Source of the DNA: Ascidiimonas sp046199005
GTDB taxonomy: Bacteria; Bacteroidota; Bacteroidia; Flavobacteriales; Flavobacteriaceae
Length of the DNA stretch: 64,000 nt
Assembly (NCBI GenBank): GCA_046199005.1
Contig: CP176050.1
Location: 3,348,001 to 3,412,000 of the forward strand
Direction of reading: 5' to 3'
A program made the translations under genes and the position numbers. How positions within the stretch are numbered: the first letter of the stretch is position 1; each line of letters opens with the position of its first letter. The notes below the pieces were generated by a model. It did no database searches, was not told the origin of the DNA, and worked only from the letters and a program-made list of their open reading frames with translations. Shown piece after piece: positions 1-9,282 of the stretch.

Positions 1-501
1 CAGGCTATTTTTGACAACCTTGAAAAGAGTATCGGATTTGTCCCTAACTTATTTGCAACCTATGCACATTCAGATACTGCCTTAAAGACATATCTTGATC
101 TTTCAGGGGCAAAAACATCACTTTCCTCCAAAGAAAAAGAAGTTGTGAATCTTGCTGTAAGCCAAGTAAACGAATGTATCTATTGTTTGTCTGCCCATAC
201 CGCTATTGGAAAAATGAACGGCTTTAATGAAGGCCAAATAGTGGAATTCAGAGCAGGATATTCATCCTTTAATGAAAAATTGAGCGCACTTGCCGCTCTT
301 GCAAAAAACCTTACTGAAAACAGAGGAGCCGCCGCTCCGGAAATTCTTGAAAACTTTTTCAACGCAGGCTATACCAAAGGTAACCTTGTAGATGTAATTG
401 TTTTAGTAGGTGATAAAACTATTAGCAATTACCTGCATAAAACCACTCAGGTTCCCGTTGACTTTCCTGTTGCACAGCCTTTAGAAACTATTAACGCATA
501 A
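1..501 (+). CDS. AhpD/carboxymuconolactone decarboxylase-like protein (5' truncated)
   Basis: The frame is open from the first base of the window, so the N-terminus lies outside; 166 residues remain. The motif ECIYCLSAH, a CxxC followed by His, is the redox centre of the AhpD-like alkylhydroperoxidase fold, which detoxifies peroxides or serves as a generic thiol peroxidase. The preceding text (IGFVPNLFATYAHS) is also typical of this family. The protein is probably cytoplasmic. A cupredoxin-like gene follows 26 bp later on the same strand, so the two may be co-transcribed and share an oxidative-stress role; that link is inference. Confidence 0.85.
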   Translation, partial: QAIFDNLEKSIGFVPNLFATYAHSDTALKTYLDLSGAKTSLSSKEKEVVNLAVSQVNECIYCLSAHTAIGKMNGFNEGQIVEFRAGYSSFNEKLSALAALAKNLTENRGAAAPEILENFFNAGYTKGNLVDVIVLVGDKTISNYLHKTTQVPVDFPVAQPLETINA

Positions 502-527
502 GTATTAATTTAAAAAATTAAAAAAAA

Positions 528-890
528 ATGAAAAGTATCTTATTAGCATTCGCACTTATCCTTGTTGCATTCATGAGCAGCTTTGCACAAGAAGTTAAAA
601 CCGTTCAATTAGAACAAACAGAAGGACAGTTTACGCAACAGGAAGTTACCCTTAAAGCAGGAACGTATGTTTTTGAAGTAAGTAATAACGGAGTAGATCA
701 TAAGGTAGGTTTTGTATTGACCCCAAAGGGTAAAACCAGCCAGAAAGACCACATTAAAGAAGCTTACGTCAAAAAAACTATAGCAAACGGGGAGACCTCA
801 AATTCCAAAGAAGTAACGCTCGAAAAAGGTGAATACGTTTACTTTTGCCCCCTAAACCCTACACCGCAATACACCTTGCGAGTGGAATAA
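528..890 (+). CDS. Exported cupredoxin-like domain protein
   Basis: This 120-residue protein has a clear signal peptide (about residues 1-20, ending SSFAQ) and a small beta-sandwich. A His in DHKVGF and a Cys in YFCPLNP sit where type-1 copper ligands lie in cupredoxins. The usual downstream His and Met of a canonical C-x(n)-H-x(n)-M loop are not evident in the last residues (CPLNPTPQYTL), so copper binding is uncertain. It would act in the periplasm, perhaps as an electron carrier or a non-metal structural relative. It follows the AhpD-like gene closely and is followed by a strong hairpin terminator. Confidence 0.75.
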   Translation: MKSILLAFALILVAFMSSFAQEVKTVQLEQTEGQFTQQEVTLKAGTYVFEVSNNGVDHKVGFVLTPKGKTSQKDHIKEAYVKKTIANGETSNSKEVTLEKGEYVYFCPLNPTPQYTLRVE

Positions 891-930
891 AACCCATAGA
901 AGTTTTATAGAAGTTGATTTAGTGTTAATT

Positions 931-961
931 GAAAACGGTTCCCTGTTCGGGAACCGTTTTC
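931..961 (+). terminator. Intrinsic terminator after cupredoxin gene
   Basis: A 13-bp perfect stem, GAAAACGGTTCCC, pairs with GGGAACCGTTTTC across a 5-nt loop, ending in a short T run. It lies 40 bp after the cupredoxin stop. Confidence 0.85.
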
Positions 962-1225
962 ATTGTAGGCAACCCGTAAAAGATTCAAGACCATGCGCTT
1001 CTTTTCCTGTGATTTGAACTTATTCTATAACAAAATCAGGTATAAGTACGCATAAATACCTCAGTTTTTCGTCGTAATTTTATCTTAACAATCACAGACC
1101 CTTATTCCGGAAAAACAAAGCAGAGCATTAGCGATAGTATTATCGTAATCCTCCATTTCGCTCTACGTTTCGTACAGACTAAAACGATTAAATCAGTTTT
1201 AAATTAACCCTTTAACCAATAGATT
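962..1225. other. Intergenic stretch, no gene seen
   Basis: The gap between the cupredoxin terminator and the decarboxylase gene holds no open frame with coding character and no hairpin of note. The decarboxylase promoter presumably lies here, but no clear TAnnTTTG element was found. Confidence 0.5.
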
Positions 1226-2434
1226 ATGGAAGTTTTACATTTTCAGACATCAAACGATGTCATAGATCATCTACGAGAAAAAAAAGACGATCTACACTTT
1301 GTATCCTTGCTCAATGCCTCACTGGCAAAAGCAAATCAGACCGCCAGTAACAATCTGGACAAAGCGCTTTACAACGAATTGCAATGGCCTCTAAATCTGG
1401 CTGAATACATTACTTTTTTGCTGGAATTCTCTATGTGGACACCTCAACAGAGTGATCTACCTGCCTGGAAAAATCCTAAGACAGGAAACAGCCAGGAAGT
1501 CTATGACCGTTTATGCCATTTTTATTTTCTAATAGATCAGGAAGTAGGAGAAGATAATAGCACCATAGTTCAAAACATTCCCTGGTTTAGCATATGGCTA
1601 AGAGATTATGCAGATCTGTGGGGTAGTTTCCTGAATACCACTGAATCTTTTAGCGATGAAATTTTGGAAACTTATATTAAAAATTCGCCACAATACAGAA
1701 TACAGGACTCTATGATAGATGGAAGACCTAACAACCCTAGTGGATGGCTAACCTTTAATCAGTTTTTTGCAAGAGAACTCAATCCAGGGTTACGTCCTAT
1801 AGATAGTCCTACAAACAATAAAGTAGTTACTGCACCGGCAGACTGTACATTCCGGAAAAAATATTCAATTAATGCAGACTCCACTATTACAGAAATTGTT
1901 ATAAAACAGACTCACAAAGTAGCTAACGTTAACGAGCTCCTGAAAGACAGCAAGTATGCAAACGATTTTGCCGGAGGACTTTTCGTTCACTATTTTCTGG
2001 GTCCGTATTCATACCACAGATTTCATACACCTGTTGCCGGAGTGATCAAGGAGTGTTATCCCGTTCAGGGATTGGTTTCACTTGATGTAAACCTTGAAAA
2101 TATGCAATTTGATGCCCCCGATAATGCAGAGGACGGATATGAATTTCTACAGGCCAGAGGGATCATTACCATAGACACCACAAATTCACCCTACGGGAAT
2201 ATGGGCATTGTAGCAGTAATTCCAATCGGGATGTGCCAGGTATCATCGGTTAACATGATCGCACAACCCGGAAGTACGGTACCTAAGGGAGAAGAATTTG
2301 GCTATTTCCTTTTTGGAGGATCGGATATTATTCTTCTTTTTCAAGAAGGATACATTCCTGAGATCGATGAATGCACTAACTACAGACATTACGGGACCTC
2401 CATTAGTAAGTGTCCGCCTAAAGTTAATCCGTAA
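1226..2434 (+). CDS. PSDC-type phosphatidylserine decarboxylase family protein
   Basis: The 402-residue protein has a roughly 170-residue N-terminal region like the PSDC extension (PF12588) and a C-terminal pyruvoyl-dependent decarboxylase domain. Visible marks are YSYHRFHTPVAG with the conserved His and FLFGGSDIILLF near residue 366, where the Ser of G-G-S would become the pyruvoyl group after self-cleavage. Housekeeping PS decarboxylases carry LGST here. A GGS motif with a PSDC extension is the arrangement of amino-acid decarboxylases of this superfamily such as fungal PsiD, so a free amino acid may be the substrate. No signal peptide or membrane segment is visible. Confidence 0.8.
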   Translation: MEVLHFQTSNDVIDHLREKKDDLHFVSLLNASLAKANQTASNNLDKALYNELQWPLNLAEYITFLLEFSMWTPQQSDLPAWKNPKTGNSQEVYDRLCHFYFLIDQEVGEDNSTIVQNIPWFSIWLRDYADLWGSFLNTTESFSDEILETYIKNSPQYRIQDSMIDGRPNNPSGWLTFNQFFARELNPGLRPIDSPTNNKVVTAPADCTFRKKYSINADSTITEIVIKQTHKVANVNELLKDSKYANDFAGGLFVHYFLGPYSYHRFHTPVAGVIKECYPVQGLVSLDVNLENMQFDAPDNAEDGYEFLQARGIITIDTTNSPYGNMGIVAVIPIGMCQVSSVNMIAQPGSTVPKGEEFGYFLFGGSDIILLFQEGYIPEIDECTNYRHYGTSISKCPPKVNP

Positions 2435-2605
2435 GCGAATCAGTCGTCAATTCAGTTATTGAAATAATGAATAGAGCGATTAGGAAACCTAACTCCTTCC
2501 TGATCGCTTTACTTTAGAGTTATTGTACTCTTTATGGTAGTCCTTTTGAAATGCTCATTACAAAAGTACTGCGACCTAAACATCTTAACCATCAAAATTA
2601 AAGAT

Positions 2606-4099
2606 ATGCAAGCCTCCGTTACGCTTAAAATTCACAATACCTCAGGTGTTAATCTCATCATTGCACTCGTTCAGGGAAGTACGGCTACCCAATCTGCCGA
2701 TCAACTTGCATGGTTAAAATTTGGTACAAGCCCTTACTGGGAAATACCTATCAAGCCTACTTCAAATAATGACCTGTATCCTTATATGTTAGAAGTAAAC
2801 GATCAAACTATTAGTACCGTAGTCATACCTGCCTACGTGCCAAGAGTTGGTTTTCGTTGCCTGGTTGCCGATACAACCTATAAAACCAGAGCATTACAAA
2901 AGTTAGGATCTGTAAATTACATGGCTTTTCCAGATCTGATGACCGCCGATTATTACTTTGATAAATTCGAAGCGGGACTTACCCTTGGGGTTCCGGGCAT
3001 TTGGAATATTACCTCCGTAGATTTCGTAGGTATCCCAATGCAACTCACAAAAGGCACTCAGGTGGTAGGCTACAAAAATGGAGTTACAGCAAGCGGACTT
3101 CATACCTTGCTTGCCAAATTATCTGCTCCATATAAAGACGGCGGTACTATGCCACCAAATTCTACTAATAAAATCTATAGGTTTTTTGCACCTTCCCATA
3201 TCAATACATCGATCACTTACCTCGACGATCAAATCAAAAACGGACTCATAGATCTTCAAAAGAACACGACTACTGTAAATTATGGTAACGATGTGTTTTC
3301 CAATTTTACGACATCAAGTAAAATGATAACGACGGGCAGTCGAGGTACTTATAGAGTAGGTAACGTAACCTGTACTTCCAAAATAAACGGACAAATCACT
3401 ATTAATGACATCACAACACTAACAGCAATTGCTGGAACCATTTCTATCAAAAAGAATAGTTCACAAGTACTGCTGGGAGCGCTGCTGGCCTCCGCTATTT
3501 GTAGAGGTGTACTGGGCAATCCAAAACATTGGGGAGATATTGTTTACACCAATACACAATGTGCTACCCCATGGAATTATTACCCTAAAGGGAGTCAATA
3601 CGATGAATACGCAAAGCTTGTTCATGAGTACTCTATAGATGGAAAAAACTATGGCTTTTCATATGATGATTATTTTGGTGATGAAGCAGGTTTCAATGTC
3701 GTGCCCGGTGAACAGGTTACGCTTGATATTCTTCCTATAAAAGGGAAAATGACGGCAAAACCAAATCCGAAACCACAAATTAAAACAGGTTGTATTGCCA
3801 TCACGATCCCTCCGGGAACTACGGCAAACCTCGGAGAGATGTATGTAGACAATAATTTATTAGACGCTGTTACCAATAAATTATGCTTTGTAGATAACGT
3901 AGTGGTCATTAGCTTTCACAACTATCCTAAGCGTTTGAAAAATCCTGAAATTCATATTGATCTTACGCAAAAGACGGCTGCGAACGCAATTACCTATTAT
4001 AACAACGGTAAAAAAAACACCAAACTATTTGTCACCGGACTTTATTACAGTACCAACGACCGACAGCTTTCTTTTGGATTATCCTCTAAATGGAACTAA
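2606..4099 (+). CDS. GH64-like beta-1,3-glucanase family protein
   Basis: The start is taken at MQASVTLKIHNTSG because the domain begins there; an upstream in-frame ATG at 2534 adds 24 residues without family character. About 497 residues. Marks of glycoside hydrolase family 64 are DKFEAGL (Glu about 122) followed 17 residues on by TSVDFVGIPM (Asp about 139), which match the family's acid pair, and the later YGFSYDDYFGDEAGF. GH64 enzymes release laminari-oligosaccharides from beta-1,3-glucan. No signal peptide is visible, which is odd for a glucanase. The patatin lipoprotein gene starts 29 bp downstream, suggesting co-expression. Confidence 0.72.
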   Translation: MQASVTLKIHNTSGVNLIIALVQGSTATQSADQLAWLKFGTSPYWEIPIKPTSNNDLYPYMLEVNDQTISTVVIPAYVPRVGFRCLVADTTYKTRALQKLGSVNYMAFPDLMTADYYFDKFEAGLTLGVPGIWNITSVDFVGIPMQLTKGTQVVGYKNGVTASGLHTLLAKLSAPYKDGGTMPPNSTNKIYRFFAPSHINTSITYLDDQIKNGLIDLQKNTTTVNYGNDVFSNFTTSSKMITTGSRGTYRVGNVTCTSKINGQITINDITTLTAIAGTISIKKNSSQVLLGALLASAICRGVLGNPKHWGDIVYTNTQCATPWNYYPKGSQYDEYAKLVHEYSIDGKNYGFSYDDYFGDEAGFNVVPGEQVTLDILPIKGKMTAKPNPKPQIKTGCIAITIPPGTTANLGEMYVDNNLLDAVTNKLCFVDNVVVISFHNYPKRLKNPEIHIDLTQKTAANAITYYNNGKKNTKLFVTGLYYSTNDRQLSFGLSSKWN

Positions 4100-4128
4100 A
4101 AACTAATATATCTTCTATAAAAAACACG

Positions 4129-5394
4129 ATGAAAAAACATGTCAAATACGCAGCTCTTGTACTAGTGAGTATTCTTCTTAGTGCATGCCATGAAAAAACA
4201 GAAAATATAACCGAGGAAGTCAAAACTTCTACTCCAAAAACCATCATACTTGCTGTAGACGGCGGAGGTATTAAAGGTGTTATCCCGGCAGTATTCATTC
4301 AAGCTATCGAGCAAAACCTTCAAAAACAGAGTTATCAAGTATTTGACCTTATAGGAGGTACTTCAACAGGAGGAATTATTTCAGTAGCCCTTACGTCTCC
4401 AAATACCAATGTAAATAATGGTAAACTACCCTTTACAGGGAATGCTATTTTAGACATTTATAAGAATAACGGAAGCAAGATATTTGTAGCACAGTGCTCA
4501 AGCTTTGATTTAAAATGTAGGGCAGAGTACGCGACCTATATTGCACACGGAACTGGAAGTCACTCTCACCAGGGTATTCAGCCTTATATGCAATCACTAT
4601 TGGGAGTTACTACCAAGCTAACTGATACTAAACGTTTTATTGATGGTCTAAATGGAAGAGTCAAACAAATGTTTACTACCTCATATACTGTGAATAGTAA
4701 AGGAGATGCTGTAAAGAATCCAAAACAGGGTACCGATTATGGCCCGTACTTATTTAATTGGTACGATGCACAACAATCATCTACGCATGATTATTTCGTA
4801 TGGGAGGCCGGAAGAGGTACAAGTGCAGCACCCACTTATTTCCCTATCGCCCGAGCCGGAGGAAATGCCAATGGACATTCACCAGCGGCAGAACGCTGGG
4901 TAGTAGATGGTGGTATGATGTCTAACGACCCTGCTCTTTGGGGAGTTACCGAAGCTTTAAGAACTGGCATTGCAAAGAGTCTCGACGACATTATCGTAAT
5001 TTCTTTAGGAACAGGCTTATATCCGGGAAGTGCTGGTGTAGGCATCCATAATAATAAAGGATTAGGGGTACCCGCTTTTGGCAATTGGGGTCCAGAGCCA
5101 TGGCTTACCGCTTCTATGAAAGATCTGAAAGGGAATTCTAACAGCCGCGCCACCATGATCGAGATTATTTTAGATGCCGTACAATTAGTGACTGATGATC
5201 AATTAAATGCTATGCAAAAAGCAGGACTCACCTATTTAAGACTAGAGCCTGCCCTTACACTTTCTCAATCCCAAATGGACGATATTAGCCCTGCGAATAT
5301 TGCCTCATTAGAAGCTACTGCAAAATCGTATATTCAAAGCGGTGAAGGTCAAAATATACTAAATAAGATCATTACAGTATTGAAAAACAACTAA
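4129..5394 (+). CDS. Patatin-like phospholipase, lipoprotein
   Basis: The start at MKKHVKYAALVLVSILLSAC is chosen because it yields a lipoprotein signal with lipobox LSAC and Cys20; an earlier in-frame ATG overlaps the preceding gene. The 421-residue protein carries the patatin oxyanion motif DGGGIKG (about 44-50), nucleophile motif GTSTG with Ser79, and DGG with Asp260, forming the Ser-Asp dyad that hydrolyses acyl esters of lipids. Lipidation predicts location on the outer or inner membrane surface. It lies directly behind the GH64-like gene and is closed by a hairpin terminator. Confidence 0.88.
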   Translation: MKKHVKYAALVLVSILLSACHEKTENITEEVKTSTPKTIILAVDGGGIKGVIPAVFIQAIEQNLQKQSYQVFDLIGGTSTGGIISVALTSPNTNVNNGKLPFTGNAILDIYKNNGSKIFVAQCSSFDLKCRAEYATYIAHGTGSHSHQGIQPYMQSLLGVTTKLTDTKRFIDGLNGRVKQMFTTSYTVNSKGDAVKNPKQGTDYGPYLFNWYDAQQSSTHDYFVWEAGRGTSAAPTYFPIARAGGNANGHSPAAERWVVDGGMMSNDPALWGVTEALRTGIAKSLDDIIVISLGTGLYPGSAGVGIHNNKGLGVPAFGNWGPEPWLTASMKDLKGNSNSRATMIEIILDAVQLVTDDQLNAMQKAGLTYLRLEPALTLSQSQMDDISPANIASLEATAKSYIQSGEGQNILNKIITVLKNN

Positions 5395-5405
5395 GCCTAT
5401 CTGTT

Positions 5406-5445
5406 AAAAAAATCCTATCTGGAAGCTTTTCCGAAAGGATTTTTT
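5406..5445 (+). terminator. Terminator after patatin gene
   Basis: AAAAAATCCT pairs with AGGATTTTTT, with a smaller GGAA/TTCC hairpin inside the loop, 11 bp after the stop codon. Confidence 0.7.
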
Positions 5446-5508
5446 GATGCGTGCATTTCGTAAAAAATAGTATCTTTAAGATACCTCAGTATAACAAATC
5501 AAAACAAT

Positions 5509-6051
5509 ATGGATGCTGCACTACAAACCATGATTGACAACATGCCCGAAAAAACGGGAAAATCATTAGAGGAATGGAAAAAGACTCTTGAAAAAAAATC
5601 TTTTGAAAAGTATATGGAAGCGGTTAAATATCTGAAAGAAGAACATAAGGTAACGCATGGCTATGCCACTACCATTGTATCTCTTTCAAAAGATGATCAG
5701 GCTTCCACAGAAGATTTAGTAACCGAACAATATAAAGGTAAAGAAGCACTCCTACCCCTCTATGGAAACTTGCTGAAGATAGTCACAAAATTTGGAGATG
5801 ACGTGGTTATTGCGCCTAAGAAAACATCGGTAAGCGTTCGTCGTAAAAGACAATTTGTACTCATTAAGCCTGCTACAAAAACCCGTATTGATCTGGGGCT
5901 TAAACTCCCCGGAAAACCAGTGTCTGGAAGATTAGAAAATTCAGGTCCGTTTGGCACCATGTGTACGCATAGAGTAAAATTAGAAAGTGCAGATGAAATA
6001 GATAAGGAATTGATAGGCTGGTTAAAGGAAGCTTATGAGATGGCTTCCTGA
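5509..6051 (+). CDS. DUF4287 and DUF5655 domain protein
   Basis: A 180-residue soluble protein in two parts. Residues about 1-60 (MIDNMPEKTGKSLEEWKK and HGYATTIVSLSK) match DUF4287. Residues about 75-178 (YKGKEALLPLYGNL, KTRIDLGLKLPGKP, FGTMCTHRVKL) match DUF5655, seen in many bacteria and of unknown biochemical role. The protein has no export signal. It stands alone between terminators and a hypothetical gene; neighbours give no functional hint. Confidence 0.82.
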   Translation: MDAALQTMIDNMPEKTGKSLEEWKKTLEKKSFEKYMEAVKYLKEEHKVTHGYATTIVSLSKDDQASTEDLVTEQYKGKEALLPLYGNLLKIVTKFGDDVVIAPKKTSVSVRRKRQFVLIKPATKTRIDLGLKLPGKPVSGRLENSGPFGTMCTHRVKLESADEIDKELIGWLKEAYEMAS

Positions 6052-6087
6052 TTAATATTTGGTTCTTGTATAAATCGTGCATCTATA

Positions 6088-6711
6088 ATGAAAAACCCAA
6101 TTACAAAGAATTCTCTGCATGCAAAGTTGATCCTACCTTTGACTACGATCGTCTTTTCTTGCTTAATTATGGGATTTGTAAGTAATTACAAGGTAACATG
6201 GGCATACGATTGGCAGGGAATAAGAGCAAACCTTAAAGACAGTGTCTTAATGGCGGCAAAACAACCTGTTTATTTTTCAAATATTGAAAAACAAGGTATC
6301 AGAAAATTAATAGAAAGGAATTTCTGGATTCAATCGTTTGCCACTAAAGAAGAACTTTTAAAACTAAAAGAGTACCCAAATGGAATGGTAAGAACACTTG
6401 CCTATGACGGGTTGTTGAAAAGAGAAGATTTTCATCAAAAAGCGGAACTGTTGAAAGAAGCCTTGAATGACACCTTATATTTTACACATACCGTAACTGG
6501 TTGCTTAGGAGAAACTATGTTAATAGGTGAATACTTAATGAACTTCCGCCTAAGAATTAACAAGAATCTACCCCCTCCTCCAAAAAATTTCTCAGCACCT
6601 CAACTACGGTTATCCAAAGCTGAAAAAGAAGAACTACAGTACCTTCTTGATCAGCGCATGCGTAAAAAAGAGTATTATATATACAAATCATACCAAATGT
6701 ATGCCCCGTAA
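6088..6711 (+). CDS. Hypothetical protein with N-terminal membrane anchor
   Basis: The family is not recognised. The 207-residue product has one hydrophobic segment near residues 13-33 (LILPLTTIVFSCLIMGF) that could be a signal anchor, then a charged, mainly helical region, and a proline run PPPP near residue 160. A single Cys in TGCLGET is in the exported part. It begins 36 bp after the DUF4287/DUF5655 gene on the same strand. Codon use looks ordinary. The function is unknown. Confidence 0.65.
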   Translation: MKNPITKNSLHAKLILPLTTIVFSCLIMGFVSNYKVTWAYDWQGIRANLKDSVLMAAKQPVYFSNIEKQGIRKLIERNFWIQSFATKEELLKLKEYPNGMVRTLAYDGLLKREDFHQKAELLKEALNDTLYFTHTVTGCLGETMLIGEYLMNFRLRINKNLPPPPKNFSAPQLRLSKAEKEELQYLLDQRMRKKEYYIYKSYQMYAP

Positions 6712-6796
6712 GGATTAGTTAGAATACGAAAAAAATACATGTTAATTTATCGGTTGCCAGCATTCTAATAAGTTACGTGCTTTGTAAAAACTTTTT

Positions 6797-7555
6797 ATGA
6801 TGCAATTCAATCAACTGCATAAACAGAACGAACCGCTTTTACTAGCTAATGTCTGGGACTCAGCCAGTGCAAAACTCGCAGAAAAACTAAAATTCAAGGC
6901 CATAGGAACCTCCAGTGCTGCCATAGCTGCCATTCTTGGTTTCGAAGACGGAGAAAAAATGTCTTTCACAGACTTGCTTTTCATGGTAAAACGTATCGCT
7001 TGCGCCACCAAACTCCCACTAAGTGTCGATATAGAAGCTGGTTATAGTCGAGATCCATATCAAATACTTCATCATCTTAATAAACTTCTCGAATTTGGAA
7101 CTCAGGGGATAAATTTAGAAGACAGTATCGTCAACAACAAACGCTCATTGCAAAACGCCAGGGACTTTGCTCAAACCATCATGCTAATTTCAAATGCCTT
7201 AAAAAAAGAAAAAAAGGAACTTTTTATTAATATAAGAACAGATACTTTTCTACTTGATATAGATCATCCTCTAGAAGAGACTATTGAAAGAGGTAACTTA
7301 TATAAAGCAGCAGGAGCGAACGGTCTTTTTGTTCCGGGAATTGGGAGCGAAGACCAAATTGCTAAACTCATTGAACAATGCTCCCTGCCCTTAAATGTAA
7401 TGTGCATGCCGACACTCCCAGATTTCCAAACACTATCCGGCCTGGGTGTTAAACGAATAAGTATGGGTAACTTTATTTTTAATGAATATCAGAAACATGA
7501 GGAAGCGGTATTGAGAAATATCCTTATGCAGCGTTCTTTTAAATCTCTTTTCTAA
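6797..7555 (+). CDS. Isocitrate lyase/PEP mutase family protein
   Basis: 252 residues of a TIM barrel of the isocitrate lyase/PEP mutase superfamily. Visible marks are LLLANVWDSASAKLAE at the N-terminus, AIGTSSAAIA, SVDIEAGYS (Asp and Glu that bind Mg2+), GINLEDS and the late VPGIGSEDQIAKL. Members cleave or form C-C or P-C bonds on 2-oxo acids; the exact substrate is not predictable here. Two ATG codons stand side by side at 6797 and 6800. The stop codon is directly followed by the ada start codon, so the pair is almost certainly co-transcribed. Confidence 0.85.
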   Translation: MMQFNQLHKQNEPLLLANVWDSASAKLAEKLKFKAIGTSSAAIAAILGFEDGEKMSFTDLLFMVKRIACATKLPLSVDIEAGYSRDPYQILHHLNKLLEFGTQGINLEDSIVNNKRSLQNARDFAQTIMLISNALKKEKKELFINIRTDTFLLDIDHPLEETIERGNLYKAAGANGLFVPGIGSEDQIAKLIEQCSLPLNVMCMPTLPDFQTLSGLGVKRISMGNFIFNEYQKHEEAVLRNILMQRSFKSLF

Positions 7556-8608
7556 ATGCGTATTACCGATCAAAAAATAATTGTCACTTATTACAATGCA
7601 CTCCTGCAGAGAGAACAAGAATTCATTGGTGTATTCTTTGCTGGGGTTAAAACAACGTTGGTATTTTGTATTGCGACATGTCGTGCCCGGAAGCCTAAGC
7701 TTGAAAATGTAGAATTTTATACCTCTTTCAAGGAAGCACTTGATAACGGTTATCGACCATGCAAGATCTGTAAGCCAACCGAAAATGCCAATGAAGCACC
7801 AGATGCCGTACTACAAGCCATTGAATTAGTTAAAGAAAATCCAAAAGAAAAACTCACCGATGCTATACTTAGAGCGCACTCAATTAGTCCTGAAACCATA
7901 CGAAGATGGTTTAAAAAACACTATGGTATCACCTTTCATGCTTTTCAGCGAATGTACCGTATTAATGAAGCCTTCCAAGAACTAAAAAGTGGTAAGAATA
8001 CAACTGCTACAGCCTTCGATAGTGGTTATGAATCGTTAAGCGGATTTGGATATACCTTCAAAAAAATAATAGGACAATCACCTAAGTTTAGTAAAAACAA
8101 AGAACTACTATTGATTCATCGTTTTACCACACCTTTAGGACCTATGCTTGTCTGTGCTTCAGATAACGGAATATGCCTGTTGGAATTCGTGGACAGGAAA
8201 ATGCTGGAAACGGAATTCGGACAGCTTCAAAAGTTATTTAACGCGCAAATCGTAACGGGAGAAAATAAGTTTTCCCGCCAATTACAAAAAGAAATTACGG
8301 CTTATTTTAAGGGAGAACTAAAAATCTTTGAAGTGGCATTAGACCTTAGAGGTACTTCTTTTCAACTTAACGTATGGTCTCTATTGAATAAAATCCCGTT
8401 CGGAGCTACAATTTCTTATGAAGCGCAGGCAAAAAGTCTGGAGTGCCCTACGGCAGTAAGAGCTGTTGCCCTTGCAAACGGGGCCAACCGGATAGCCATT
8501 GTAATACCCTGTCATCGGGTAATTGGTAAAAACGGAAAACTTATTGGCTATGGAGGCGGAATTCAGCGTAAACGATGGTTACTTAATCATGAACGACAAT
8601 TCCTTTGA
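7556..8608 (+). CDS. ada: Ada-type bifunctional DNA repair methyltransferase and activator
   Basis: 350 residues in three parts. An N-terminal zinc domain carries Cys38, Cys42, Cys69 and Cys72 (FCIATCRARKP, RPCKICKP), the same positions as in E. coli Ada, for methylphosphotriester transfer. An AraC-type helix-turn-helix spans about 85-175. The C-terminal O6-methylguanine methyltransferase has active-site IPCHRV with Cys319. It repairs alkylated DNA and, when methylated, activates transcription. The ATG follows the stop of the preceding PEP-mutase-like gene with no gap, so translation is probably coupled. A hairpin terminator follows. Confidence 0.93.
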   Translation: MRITDQKIIVTYYNALLQREQEFIGVFFAGVKTTLVFCIATCRARKPKLENVEFYTSFKEALDNGYRPCKICKPTENANEAPDAVLQAIELVKENPKEKLTDAILRAHSISPETIRRWFKKHYGITFHAFQRMYRINEAFQELKSGKNTTATAFDSGYESLSGFGYTFKKIIGQSPKFSKNKELLLIHRFTTPLGPMLVCASDNGICLLEFVDRKMLETEFGQLQKLFNAQIVTGENKFSRQLQKEITAYFKGELKIFEVALDLRGTSFQLNVWSLLNKIPFGATISYEAQAKSLECPTAVRAVALANGANRIAIVIPCHRVIGKNGKLIGYGGGIQRKRWLLNHERQFL

Positions 8609-8675
8609 AAGTATGATAACTTGAATAAAAAGTAGTTGTATACTAAGGACAATTATATGTAATAGAATTTTTTAC

Positions 8676-8704
8676 AAAAAAAGCTTCTCTAAAGAGAAGC
8701 TTTT
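8676..8704. terminator. Bidirectional terminator between ada and clpP
   Basis: AAAAGCTTCTCT pairs with AGAGAAGCTTTT around a short loop, with A and T runs on both sides. It sits between two convergent genes, so it can serve both. Confidence 0.85.
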
Positions 8705-8730
8705 AATAAGTAAGTATAAGTTTTTACCGA

Positions 8731-9282
8731 TTATTCACCTATAATACCATCTACAATACCGTAGGCTACAGATTCTTCTGCGTTCATCCAGTAATCACGA
8801 TCAAAATCTTTCATCACTTTATCAAAGGGTTGTCCGCAGTTTTCTGCTAGGATCTTAGCTCCTATCTCACGGGTTTTAATGATCTCTCTAGCCTGAATCT
8901 CAATATTAGATGCCTGGCCACTCGCACCACCACTTGGTTGATGAATCATCACACGTGCATGCGGATAAATATAACGTTTTCCCTTTTCTCCTACGGACAG
9001 CAATATAGACCCCATAGAGGCAGCAAGGCCTGAACAGATGGTTGAGACCGGACTTTTGAGCGCTTTAATGGTGTCATAAATCGCAAAACCAGAAGTCACA
9101 TAACCTCCCGGACTGTTAATAATGAGTTGTATTTCTTTGTTCTCCAGGGAATCCAGGTATAACAAACGGTCTATTACATGCTTCGCAGAATCATCATCCA
9201 CCTGCCCCCACATGAATACTTTGCGCTGTTCAAGGATCTTTGCATCAATTGTATCTTGTATCTTACTTTTTTCAGATTTCAT
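8731..9282 (-). CDS. ClpP family ATP-dependent protease subunit
   Basis: 183 residues of the ClpP peptidase fold. The catalytic triad is visible as Ser89 in LAASMGS, His114 in MIHQPSGG and Asp163 in DRDYWM. INSPGG near residue 55 is the substrate-binding strand. ClpP forms 14-mers with Clp ATPases in the cytoplasm and degrades proteins. At 183 residues it is shorter than the roughly 200-220 of classical ClpP, lacking the propeptide, and no clpX is adjacent, so it may be a second ClpP paralogue rather than the main one. Confidence 0.9.
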   Translation of the reverse strand: MKSEKSKIQDTIDAKILEQRKVFMWGQVDDDSAKHVIDRLLYLDSLENKEIQLIINSPGGYVTSGFAIYDTIKALKSPVSTICSGLAASMGSILLSVGEKGKRYIYPHARVMIHQPSGGASGQASNIEIQAREIIKTREIGAKILAENCGQPFDKVMKDFDRDYWMNAEESVAYGIVDGIIGE

